NCBI RefSeq assembly: GCF_023555495.1
Contig: NZ_JALCZO010000005.1
Coordinates: 62,001-126,000, forward strand
Source: Polaribacter sp. Z022
GTDB lineage: Bacteria; Bacteroidota; Bacteroidia; Flavobacteriales; Flavobacteriaceae
DNA: 64,000 nucleotides
Direction: 5' to 3'
Below the pieces are notes generated by a model. The model made no database searches. It saw only the letters and a program-made list of their open reading frames with translations, and was not told where the DNA came from. Positions within the stretch are counted from its first letter, which is position 1, and each line of letters begins with the position of its first letter. The translations under genes were made by a program, and so were the position numbers. Positions 52,009 through 59,919 of the stretch are shown here, piece after piece.

Positions 52009-52731
52009 TTGTCTAAACCATTTAAGTTTAAAGAGTTTACAATACATCAAGATAAAACAGCTATGAAAGTTGGTACAGATGGAGTTTTATTAGGTGCTTG
52101 GTGTTCTGTAGAAGATTTTCCTGATACTATTTTAGATGTAGGATCTGGTACAGGAGTTGTTTCTTTAATGATTGCACAACGTTCTGATGCTATGACTATT
52201 GATGCTGTTGAAATTGATGAAAATGCTTACGAGCAAACTGTTGCTAATTTTGAAGAATCTGATTGGGGAGATCGTTTGTATTGTTACAATGCTACATTTC
52301 AGGAATTTGCTGATGAAATTGCTGAAGAAGAAGAAACGTATGATTTAATAGTTTCTAATCCGCCATTTTATACTGATAATTTTGAAACTAATGATGAAGC
52401 TAGAAATAAAGCACGTTTTACAACTTCTTTATCTTTTGAAGAATTATTATTAGGAGTTTCTAAAATATTATCTGCAAGCGGAAAATTTTCAACAATTATC
52501 CCTTTTAGAGAAGAAGAAAATTTTATTGCTTTGGCAAAAGAAAAACAGTTGTTTTTAAATAAGATTTGTAGAATAAAAGGAAACCCAACTTCTGAAATTA
52601 AAAGAATTTTGTTAGAGTTTTCTTTTAAAGAAAATAACATCATCGAAGAAAATTTAACCATAGAAATAGAACGTCATCAATATACAGAAGCATATATTAA
52701 TTTAACTAAAGACTTTTATTTAAAAATGTAA
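52009..52731 (+). CDS. trmN6: tRNA1(Val) (adenine(37)-N6)-methyltransferase
   Basis: TrmN6 (E. coli YfiC) methylates A37 of tRNA-Val. The 240-residue protein has the family start FKFKEFTIHQDKTAMKVGTDGVLLGAW, with the SAM-binding LDVGSGTGVVSLMIAQ and the adenine-N6 motif SNPPFY. The start is TTG at 52009; the next ATG would remove conserved residues. The stop is directly adjacent to the stop of the convergent dehydrogenase gene with no space for a terminator. Confidence 0.93.
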   Translation: MSKPFKFKEFTIHQDKTAMKVGTDGVLLGAWCSVEDFPDTILDVGSGTGVVSLMIAQRSDAMTIDAVEIDENAYEQTVANFEESDWGDRLYCYNATFQEFADEIAEEEETYDLIVSNPPFYTDNFETNDEARNKARFTTSLSFEELLLGVSKILSASGKFSTIIPFREEENFIALAKEKQLFLNKICRIKGNPTSEIKRILLEFSFKENNIIEENLTIEIERHQYTEAYINLTKDFYLKM

Positions 52732-54102
52732 TTAACCAGTTATATGGTTTGGGTTGTATCCTAAAAATGGAACTTTCTTTTCCGTAAATTTTATTCCATA
52801 ATTTTTTAATTCATTTAAAATAGGTTCGTAAACTTCTTTTGTAATTGGTCTTTGTACTCCAGGAGTTTTAATCTCGCCTTTTAGTATTTTTAAAGCAGCA
52901 ATACCAACAGGTAGTCCAACAGTTTTTGCCATTGCAGTATAAGTTTGGTTTTCACCAATTACAACCAAACTACTTTCAATTTGATGTTTTTTTCCTTTAT
53001 GCTCATACCCAAATATGTGTTGCATAACTATCATGTCTTTGTCATCTTCTTTTAATGTCCAAGAATCTGATAATATTTTTTGAAGCATTTGAGCTGGAGT
53101 TGCATTCTTCAACCCAATTTTTTTATTTGGATTGAATACATCAAGTTCAACTAATTTTTCCCACATTACATCATCTTGATCAATTTTTAAATAAGAACGT
53201 AGTTTTAATTCTACAGAATCTGATGGAGAATAAGCTAAAAATAAGTTTACAAAATCACGATAACTCATGTTTTCAGAGTTTTCTATAGTATATGAATCAT
53301 CTGTCATACCAAGTTGAACAAAAATGTTCCAAGCTCTAGAAAAACCAATTTTTCTAATAGTACCTCTATACATAGTTGGTATATTATCTAAACCATATAT
53401 ACTTCTGTATTTTAAAGAATCTCTATTTGCATAAGCTTCAAATTTTCCACTTCCGTTTACATTTAAAAACTCTGTACGTCTAAATAATTTATGATAAGGA
53501 ATGTATTTATAAGTTCCCTCTTGAATAAACATAGCTGCTCCACCTTGACCTGCTAAAACTACATTCCTTGGATTCCAAGTAAATTTATAGTTCCATAAAT
53601 TATCATCACTTTCAGGTGCAACTAAACCACCAGTAAAAGATTCAAATAATAACATTTTAGAACCATTATTTCTAATGTTATCAATTACTTGCATTGCACT
53701 CATATGATCAATACCAGGATCAACCCCAATTTCGTTCATAAAAACCAAACCTTTTCTTTTTACTTTTTCATCTAATTCTTTCATTTCTTTAGAAATATAT
53801 GAAGCAGTTACTAGGTTTTTATTATAAGTAATACAATCTTTAGCAACTTCAAGATGAAATCTTGCAGGTAACATAGAAATTACAATATCTGCTTTATTGA
53901 TAAAATACTTACGTTGTTCTTCATTAAATACATCTAAAACAACACTTTCTGCATTTTTATGATTATTGATAAGTTTATTAGAATTTTCTGTAGAAATATC
54001 ACCAATAGTTAAATGTAAATTTTCTTCATCAGATTTTTCAAGTAAATACTTAATTAAATAAGAACTCGATTTTCCTGCACCAATAATTAAAATGTTTTTC
54101 AT
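52732..54102 (-). CDS. saccharopine dehydrogenase family protein
   Basis: The 456-residue oxidoreductase has an N-terminal Rossmann motif IIGAGKSSS (residues 6-14), then DIVISMLPARFH and MNEIGVDPGIDHMSAM, the saccharopine reductase-like core (Lys9 type). It could work in lysine metabolism or in another imino-acid reduction; the exact reaction is not visible. A candidate -7 element TATATTCG lies at 54128-54135. It ends back to back with trmN6. Confidence 0.85.
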   Translation of the reverse strand: MKNILIIGAGKSSSYLIKYLLEKSDEENLHLTIGDISTENSNKLINNHKNAESVVLDVFNEEQRKYFINKADIVISMLPARFHLEVAKDCITYNKNLVTASYISKEMKELDEKVKRKGLVFMNEIGVDPGIDHMSAMQVIDNIRNNGSKMLLFESFTGGLVAPESDDNLWNYKFTWNPRNVVLAGQGGAAMFIQEGTYKYIPYHKLFRRTEFLNVNGSGKFEAYANRDSLKYRSIYGLDNIPTMYRGTIRKIGFSRAWNIFVQLGMTDDSYTIENSENMSYRDFVNLFLAYSPSDSVELKLRSYLKIDQDDVMWEKLVELDVFNPNKKIGLKNATPAQMLQKILSDSWTLKEDDKDMIVMQHIFGYEHKGKKHQIESSLVVIGENQTYTAMAKTVGLPVGIAALKILKGEIKTPGVQRPITKEVYEPILNELKNYGIKFTEKKVPFLGYNPNHITG

Positions 54103-54136
54103 CTATAAAACCTATTTTTGTAAAAAACGAATATAC

Positions 54137-54144
54137 TATTTTTG
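54137..54144 (+). promoter_or_regulatory. -7 element of the DUF423 gene
   Basis: TATTTTTG matches TAnnTTTG exactly, 28 bases before the ATG at 54172, and lies just beside the minus-strand candidate for the dehydrogenase gene. Confidence 0.55.
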
Positions 54145-54171
54145 TTTAAAATTTAACAAAAACTACTAAAA

Positions 54172-54555
54172 ATGTTTAAAAATTTAATTTTTGTTTGTGT
54201 TTTAGGAATGTTAGCAATTGTTTTAGGTGCTTTTGGAGCTCATGCTTTAAAAGATACGTTAACTGTTTCAGAATTATCTAGTTTTGAAACTGGAGTGCGT
54301 TATCAAATGTATCACGTAATTGTTTTATTATTCATTAATACTTATAATGGGTTTTCAAAATCTCAAAAGAATAGAATTTCTTTTTTATTTTTCTTAGGGA
54401 TATTCCTTTTTTCTGGATCAATTTATCTAATCCATTTAACAACTTTAACAGCTAATTCAATTTGGTTTATAACGCCATTAGGGGGACTTACTTTTATATC
54501 TGGTTGGATTTATTTAATTATCATATTCGTAAATAAATCGTTAAAAAATAAATAA
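54172..54555 (+). CDS. DUF423 small membrane protein (YgdD-like)
   Basis: This 127-residue inner-membrane protein has four helices and the family pattern: VLGAFGAHALKDTLT near the start, FETGVRYQMYHVIVLLFIN and GGLTFISGWIYLI at the end. The function is unknown. It is transcribed divergently from the saccharopine dehydrogenase-like gene. Confidence 0.9.
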   Translation: MFKNLIFVCVLGMLAIVLGAFGAHALKDTLTVSELSSFETGVRYQMYHVIVLLFINTYNGFSKSQKNRISFLFFLGIFLFSGSIYLIHLTTLTANSIWFITPLGGLTFISGWIYLIIIFVNKSLKNK

Positions 54556-54600
54556 ATGATAATTTTTATATAATAATTAAAGCGATAAGGAAATATTGCT

Positions 54601-54608
54601 TAATTTTG
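54601..54608 (+). promoter_or_regulatory. -7 element of pckA
   Basis: TAATTTTG matches TAnnTTTG exactly. The leader to the ATG at 54647 would be about 32 nucleotides. Confidence 0.6.
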
Positions 54609-54646
54609 CCTCATAATAATTACAACTATAATTAAAAAACATTGAT

Positions 54647-56257
54647 ATGGTAGATACAAGTACGAAATCGATTTCGTTAAATAGTCTAGGAATCAAAAAT
54701 GCAAAAGTTCGTTATCAATTAACTTCAGACGAGTTACATGAAGAAACAATTAAAAATGAACAAGGTGTAGCATCATCTTTAGGTGCAATTGCAGTAAATA
54801 CAGGTGAGTTTACAGGAAGGTCTCCTCAAGATAGATTTATTGTAAAAGATGAAGTAACTAAAGACCTTGTTTGGTGGAGTGATATTAATATTCCTTTTGA
54901 ATCAGAAAAATTTGATGCTCTTTATAATAAAGTTGTCAATTATTTATCTGAAAAAGAAATTTATGTAAGAGATAGTTATGCTTGTGCAGATGAAAATTAT
55001 AAATTAAATATTAGAGTAGTAAATGAATATCCTTGGAGCAATATGTTTGCTTACAATATGTTTTTACGTCCAAGAGAAGAGGAGTTGGTAAATTTTTCTC
55101 CAGAATGGACAGTAATTAATGCACCAGGATTTATGGCAAACCCAGAAGTTGATGGAACACGTCAACACAATTTTGCAATATTAAATTTTAGTAAAAAAAT
55201 AGCATTAATAGGAGGAACAGGTTATACAGGTGAAATTAAAAAAGGAATTTTTTCTGCACTTAATTTTATTTTACCAGTTTATAAAAACACCTTACCAATG
55301 CATTGTTCTGCAAATGTTGGTAAAGAAGGAGATACTGCAATTTTCTTTGGATTATCTGGTACAGGAAAAACAACATTATCTACAGATCCAGAAAGGAGTT
55401 TAATTGGAGATGATGAACATGGTTGGACATCAGAAAATAGAGTTTTCAATTTTGAAGGAGGTTGTTATGCTAAAGTGATTAATTTATCACAAGAACAAGA
55501 GCCAGAAATTTTTGCAGCAATAAAAAAAGGTGCAATTTTAGAAAACGTAATTATGGATGAAAATGGAGTTATCGATTTTACAGATACTTCAATTACTCAA
55601 AATACAAGAGTTAGTTACCCTATTAATCACATAGAAAATATTAAAACACCTTCAATAGGAGAAAACCCAAAGAACATTTTCTTTTTAACAGCAGATGCTT
55701 TTGGAGTTTTACCTCCAATATCTAAGTTAACACCTAGTCAAGCAGCATATCATTTTATTTCTGGTTATACTGCAAAAGTTGCAGGAACAGAAGCTGGAGT
55801 TAATGAGCCTACTCCAAGTTTTTCAGCTTGTTTTGGAGCTCCATTTATGCCATTACATCCTACAAAATATGCAGAAATGTTAAGTAATAAAATGCAAGAA
55901 GCTGGGGTACATGTATGGTTAATTAATACAGGTTGGTCTGGTGGGAAATATGGTGTTGGTAGAAGAATGCCATTAAAGTATACAAGAGCAATGATTACAG
56001 CTGTTTTAGAAGGTAAATTAGGAAATTATACGTACGAAGATTATCATATTCACTCTGTATTTGGAGTAGCACAACCAAGAACTTGTCCTGGAGTTCCTAC
56101 AGAATTGTTAAGCCCTAGAGCAACTTGGAATGATGATGAGGCTTATTATAAAGAAGCTTTTAAATTATCAAACGCTTTTAGACATAACTTTAAAAAGTAT
56201 GAAAAGTTTGCAAACGAAGAAATCCGAAGAGGAGGTCCACAACGTTATGCATTTTAG
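54647..56257 (+). CDS. pckA: phosphoenolpyruvate carboxykinase (ATP)
   Basis: This enzyme converts oxaloacetate and ATP to phosphoenolpyruvate, CO2 and ADP, the first committed step of gluconeogenesis. The 536-residue sequence has GRSPQDRFIV, the kinase-1a motif MHCSANVGKEGD, the P-loop GLSGTGKTT and the metal-binding GDDEHGW. It is the ATP-dependent type by these motifs. It has a consensus promoter and its own terminator. Confidence 0.97.
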   Translation: MVDTSTKSISLNSLGIKNAKVRYQLTSDELHEETIKNEQGVASSLGAIAVNTGEFTGRSPQDRFIVKDEVTKDLVWWSDINIPFESEKFDALYNKVVNYLSEKEIYVRDSYACADENYKLNIRVVNEYPWSNMFAYNMFLRPREEELVNFSPEWTVINAPGFMANPEVDGTRQHNFAILNFSKKIALIGGTGYTGEIKKGIFSALNFILPVYKNTLPMHCSANVGKEGDTAIFFGLSGTGKTTLSTDPERSLIGDDEHGWTSENRVFNFEGGCYAKVINLSQEQEPEIFAAIKKGAILENVIMDENGVIDFTDTSITQNTRVSYPINHIENIKTPSIGENPKNIFFLTADAFGVLPPISKLTPSQAAYHFISGYTAKVAGTEAGVNEPTPSFSACFGAPFMPLHPTKYAEMLSNKMQEAGVHVWLINTGWSGGKYGVGRRMPLKYTRAMITAVLEGKLGNYTYEDYHIHSVFGVAQPRTCPGVPTELLSPRATWNDDEAYYKEAFKLSNAFRHNFKKYEKFANEEIRRGGPQRYAF

Positions 56258-56275
56258 TAGTTTTTTGTTTTTATG

Positions 56276-56302
56276 AAAACACCTCTTTTTGAGGTGTTTT
56301 TT
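56276..56302 (+). terminator. terminator of pckA
   Basis: AAAACACCTC pairs with GAGGTGTTTT around TTTTT and is followed by more T, about 20 bases after the pckA stop. Confidence 0.85.
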
Positions 56303-56349
56303 ATTTTAAAAAAGTATCTTTAGTCAGAAATAAATTTAGAATTTTATTT

Positions 56350-57576
56350 ATGATTAAAAAATGGTTTCAAAATATAGGACCAGGCACTTTAATTGCAGCA
56401 GCATTTATTGGTCCAGGAACTGTTACACTTTGTACACTTGCAGGAGTAAATTTCGGATTTAATTTACTTTGGGCAATGTTACTTTCTATAATTGCAACAA
56501 TTGTGTTGCAAGAAATGGCTGCTAGATTAGGTATTATTTCTCAAAAAGGATTGTCTGAAGTAATTAGAGAGGAAATTAAAAACCCACTTTTAAAACAGTT
56601 ATTAACTTTTTTAATATTGGCTGCAGTTGTGGTTGGTAATGCTTCTTATGAAGCAGGAAATATTAGCGGAGGAATTTTAGGTTTAGAAACAGTTTTAGGT
56701 GAAACTATTATAAATTTGGGGTCTATAAGTGTTAATGTTTTAAGTATAATTATAGGTGTAATCGCCTTTACGTTATTGTATATTGGTAATTATAAGTTTT
56801 TAGAAAAAACGTTGGTTTCACTTGTTTTAATAATGAGTGTTTCTTTTTTAATTACAGCAATTGTTACAAAACCCAATGTTTTAGAAATTTTAAAAGGAAT
56901 GTTTATTCTTAAATTTCCAGATAAAAGTATACTCACAATAATTGGTTTAATAGGTACTACAGTTGTGCCTTATAATTTATTTTTGCATGCTTCTTTAGTT
57001 AAAGAAAGATGGTACAAAAAAGAAGACTTAAAATTAGCAAAAAAAGACACTTTTATATCTATTGTTTTAGGAGGCTTAGTATCTATGTCAATTATAATTT
57101 CTGCAGCTTCAATTCAAGTTACTAATATTAATAATGCTGCAGATTTAGCTAAAGGATTGGCTCCTTTATATGGAGAATTCGCTAAATATTTTTTAGCTCT
57201 AGGATTATTTGCTGCTGGAATAACTTCTGCAATTACAGCTCCACTTGCAGCAGCTTATGTAGCCAAAGGTTGTTTAGGATGGAAAGGTGGATTAAAATCT
57301 AAAAAATTTAGATTGGTTTGGATTGCAATTTTGTTAATAGGAGTTTTATTTTCTTCAATAGGAATAAAACCCATTGAAATTATAAAATTTGCTCAAGTTG
57401 CTAACGGAATGTTACTACCAGTAATTGCTGGAGCTTTATTGTGGATAATGAATAAAAAAGTGGTCTTAGGAAGTTTTGTAAATAGTAAATTTCAAAATAT
57501 TTTTGGTTTTGTAATTTTAGGAATAACCATTTTTTTAGGTTTAAAAGGAATCTTAAAAGTCTTTAATGTTTTTTAA
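56350..57576 (+). CDS. Nramp-like transporter lacking metal ligands, in the pxp operon
   Basis: This 408-residue protein has the Nramp fold (about 11 helices) but not the metal site. Helix 1 reads FIGPGTVT, with G21 and T24 where Nramp has the Asp and Asn of DPGN. Helix 6 reads GTTVVPYN, with V206 and Y208 where Nramp has the Met and His of MPH, and Thr in place of the Ala. It abuts pxpA directly (TAA then ATG, no gap). In Bacillus subtilis the Nramp-related ycsG sits with ycsF and kipIA, so I infer uptake of 5-oxoproline or a similar compound. A true Mn2+ transporter is unlikely. A -7-like element TATCTTTA (56315-56322) precedes it. Confidence 0.82.
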   Translation: MIKKWFQNIGPGTLIAAAFIGPGTVTLCTLAGVNFGFNLLWAMLLSIIATIVLQEMAARLGIISQKGLSEVIREEIKNPLLKQLLTFLILAAVVVGNASYEAGNISGGILGLETVLGETIINLGSISVNVLSIIIGVIAFTLLYIGNYKFLEKTLVSLVLIMSVSFLITAIVTKPNVLEILKGMFILKFPDKSILTIIGLIGTTVVPYNLFLHASLVKERWYKKEDLKLAKKDTFISIVLGGLVSMSIIISAASIQVTNINNAADLAKGLAPLYGEFAKYFLALGLFAAGITSAITAPLAAAYVAKGCLGWKGGLKSKKFRLVWIAILLIGVLFSSIGIKPIEIIKFAQVANGMLLPVIAGALLWIMNKKVVLGSFVNSKFQNIFGFVILGITIFLGLKGILKVFNVF

Positions 57577-58308
57577 ATGAAAATAGATATTAATTGTGAT
57601 GTTGGAGAAGGTGTAGAAAACGAACATTTATTAATGCAATTTATTTCCTCTTGCAATATTGCTTGTGGAGGTCATTTTGGTGATAAAAATTCTATAGACT
57701 CTAGTATTAATTTAGCTATAGATAATAATGTTTTAATTGGAGCTCATCCATCTTTTCCTGATAAAGAAAATTTTGGAAGAAAAATTATAGATATTTCAAA
57801 TGAAGATTTAAAAAAAAGTATTCAAAATCAAATAGATTTATTCTTAGAAAGATTGTCTAAATTCAATCAAAAATTGCATCATATAAAACCACATGGAGCT
57901 TTGTATAATTTAATAAGTGTAGATGAAAAATCTGCAATACTTTTTATAAATACAATTAAGAAATATATGAGTGATGTTTTTTTATATGTTCCTTTTAATT
58001 CAGAAATTGAAAAAGTAGCATTAAAAAATAAAATTGAAATTAAGTACGAAGCTTTTGCTGATAGAAATTATAATGAGGATTTAACACTTGTTTCTAGAAG
58101 TAATGAAAAAGCGTTAATATTTAATCCAAAAAATGTGTTAAATCATGTTTGTGAAATGGCGTTAAAAGGGAAAGTAAAAACGATTTCTAATATTGATAAG
58201 CCTATAAAAGTAGATACTTTTTGTATTCATGGAGATAATAAACATTCTTTAGAAATTTTAAAAACACTCTCTAAAGAATTATTAAAAAAAGGAATTAAAA
58301 TTGGATAA
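57577..58308 (+). CDS. pxpA: 5-oxoprolinase subunit PxpA (LamB/YcsF family)
   Basis: PxpA works with PxpB and PxpC to open the ring of 5-oxoproline (pyroglutamate) using ATP, giving glutamate. The 243-residue protein starts MKIDINCDVGEG, a family signature, with HIKPHGALYN and FADRNY further on. It follows the transporter with no gap and overlaps the pxpB start by 8 bases (TTGGATAA), a sign of translational coupling. Confidence 0.95.
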   Translation: MKIDINCDVGEGVENEHLLMQFISSCNIACGGHFGDKNSIDSSINLAIDNNVLIGAHPSFPDKENFGRKIIDISNEDLKKSIQNQIDLFLERLSKFNQKLHHIKPHGALYNLISVDEKSAILFINTIKKYMSDVFLYVPFNSEIEKVALKNKIEIKYEAFADRNYNEDLTLVSRSNEKALIFNPKNVLNHVCEMALKGKVKTISNIDKPIKVDTFCIHGDNKHSLEILKTLSKELLKKGIKIG

Positions 58309-59032
58309 AAAAATTACATTCAAACCTTTTGGCAAAAAAGCTATTCTAATTGAATGGGATGCTATTATTGATGAAGAAATTTTAAATGACATTCTAAATT
58401 TTAAACAGAAAATAGAAGACAATTTAGATGTTCTTTTTACTGATTTAATAGTTGGTTATAATTCTTTAACAATTAGGTTAATAGATGAATGGAGTAATTT
58501 TTTAATATTAGAAAGTAAATTAAAAAACATTTATAAAACTAAATTACAGGTTAAAAAAGAACTAAATTATTTATGGAAAATCCCTGTTTGTTATGATTCT
58601 GCATTTGGAATAGATTTAGAGGAAATTTCACTTAAAACAAACTTTACAAAACAAGAAATTGTAAAATTACATTCAGAAAAAATTTACACAGTTTTCTTTA
58701 TAGGTTTTTTGCCTGGGTTTTTATATTTAGGAGGATTAAATCCACAAATATTTGTTGATAGAAAATCAAATCCAAGGTTAAAGGTAGAAAAAGGAGCTGT
58801 TGCAATTGGTGGGCAACAAACTGGTGTATATCCAACAGAATCTTCTGGTGGTTGGAATATCATTGGAAAAACGCCAATTGATTTTTTTAATATAGAAAAC
58901 CAAAATCCTTGTTTTGCAAAAGCAGGAGATAAGATTAAGTTTTTATCAATTTCTAAAAATGAGTTTTATCTAATAGAAAAAGAAATAGTAAATGGAGATT
59001 ATCAACTTTCAAAATCTATATTAGATGATTAA
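58301..59032 (+). CDS. pxpB: 5-oxoprolinase subunit PxpB (KipI-like)
   Basis: PxpB belongs to the KipI/Ahs1 family; B. subtilis KipI inhibits the sporulation kinase KinA, but in this operon the 5-oxoprolinase role is the better fit. The 243-residue protein has the family motifs FFIGFLPGFLYLGGL, PRLKVEKGAVAIGG and YPTESSGGWNIIG. The start is TTG at 58301, supported by overlap with pxpA and no nearby ATG. It overlaps pxpC by 8 bases. Confidence 0.94.
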   Translation: MDKKITFKPFGKKAILIEWDAIIDEEILNDILNFKQKIEDNLDVLFTDLIVGYNSLTIRLIDEWSNFLILESKLKNIYKTKLQVKKELNYLWKIPVCYDSAFGIDLEEISLKTNFTKQEIVKLHSEKIYTVFFIGFLPGFLYLGGLNPQIFVDRKSNPRLKVEKGAVAIGGQQTGVYPTESSGGWNIIGKTPIDFFNIENQNPCFAKAGDKIKFLSISKNEFYLIEKEIVNGDYQLSKSILDD

Positions 59033-59873
59033 AGTTTTAAAAGCTGGTTTTTATAGTTCCATTCAAGATAAAGGAAGAATAGGTTTTGCCTCTTTAGGGG
59101 TACCTATTTCTGGAGTTATGGATACTTATTCTGCTAATATAGCTAATAGTATTTTGGGAAATTCTTTAGATGCTGCATTGATAGAAATTACTTTTGGAGG
59201 TGCAAAACTTGAATTTTTATCTGATACTGTTATTTGTATTTCTGGAGGTAATTTTTCGCCAAAAATTAATAACCAATCAGTTTTATTAAATACTAGAATT
59301 ATTATCTCTAAAAATGATGTTTTGTCTTTTGGAAGTGTTCATTTTGGAGTAAGATGTTATTTAGCTGTTTTAGGAGGATTTAAAACTGAAATTAAACTAA
59401 AAAGTAGAAGTTTTTATCAGAAAATTACAGAAAATAATGTTATTCAGAAAAATGAAATTCTTCCTATAGATGAAATTACTCATAAATTGGTTTCTAGTAA
59501 CACTTCTGTTAAAGTATTAAAATCTCATTTTAATATAAGACATATACAATGTTATAAGGGGCCTGAGTTTGATTTGTTAAATGATACTCAAAAACAACTT
59601 CTTTTTAATAATTTATTTTCAATCTCAAATGATAATAATAGAATGGGATATAGATTAAGAGAATCTATTAAAAATGAATTGCCTCAAATTTTAACTTCAG
59701 CAGTTTTGCCAGGTACTATTCAGTTAACACCCTCAGGGAAATTAATAATTTTAATGAGAGATTGCCAAGTAACAGGAGGTTATCCAAGAATTTTACAACT
59801 TAAAGAAAGTGCAATAAATCAATTAGCACAAAAAACTACAAATGATAGTTTTAACTTTGTTTTAGAAGCATAA
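59025..59873 (+). CDS. pxpC: 5-oxoprolinase subunit PxpC (KipA-like)
   Basis: PxpC belongs to the KipA/Ahs2 family of biotin-dependent carboxyltransferase-like proteins and is the third 5-oxoprolinase subunit. The 282-residue sequence starts KVLKAGFYSSIQDKGRIGFA, then shows GVPISGVMDTYSANIAN and, near the end, LMRDCQVTGGYPRILQL. It is a little shorter than the usual 290-310 residues. The operon ends at a strong terminator shared with the convergent pyrophosphatase gene. Confidence 0.94.
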   Translation: MIKVLKAGFYSSIQDKGRIGFASLGVPISGVMDTYSANIANSILGNSLDAALIEITFGGAKLEFLSDTVICISGGNFSPKINNQSVLLNTRIIISKNDVLSFGSVHFGVRCYLAVLGGFKTEIKLKSRSFYQKITENNVIQKNEILPIDEITHKLVSSNTSVKVLKSHFNIRHIQCYKGPEFDLLNDTQKQLLFNNLFSISNDNNRMGYRLRESIKNELPQILTSAVLPGTIQLTPSGKLIILMRDCQVTGGYPRILQLKESAINQLAQKTTNDSFNFVLEA

Positions 59874-59902
59874 AAAAAGCATCCAATTTTGGATGCTTTT
59901 TA
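59872..59902. terminator. bidirectional terminator
   Basis: AAAAAGCATCCAA pairs with TTGGATGCTTTTT around a short TT loop, with A and T runs on either side. It serves pxpC and the convergent hppA. Confidence 0.88.
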
Positions 59903-59919
59903 TAAGAATTATAAAAAAA

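Noticed and set aside
56350..57576. MntH-type Mn2+ transporter
   Set aside because: The DPGN and MPH ligand motifs are replaced (GPGT and VPY) and the gene is embedded in a 5-oxoprolinase operon.
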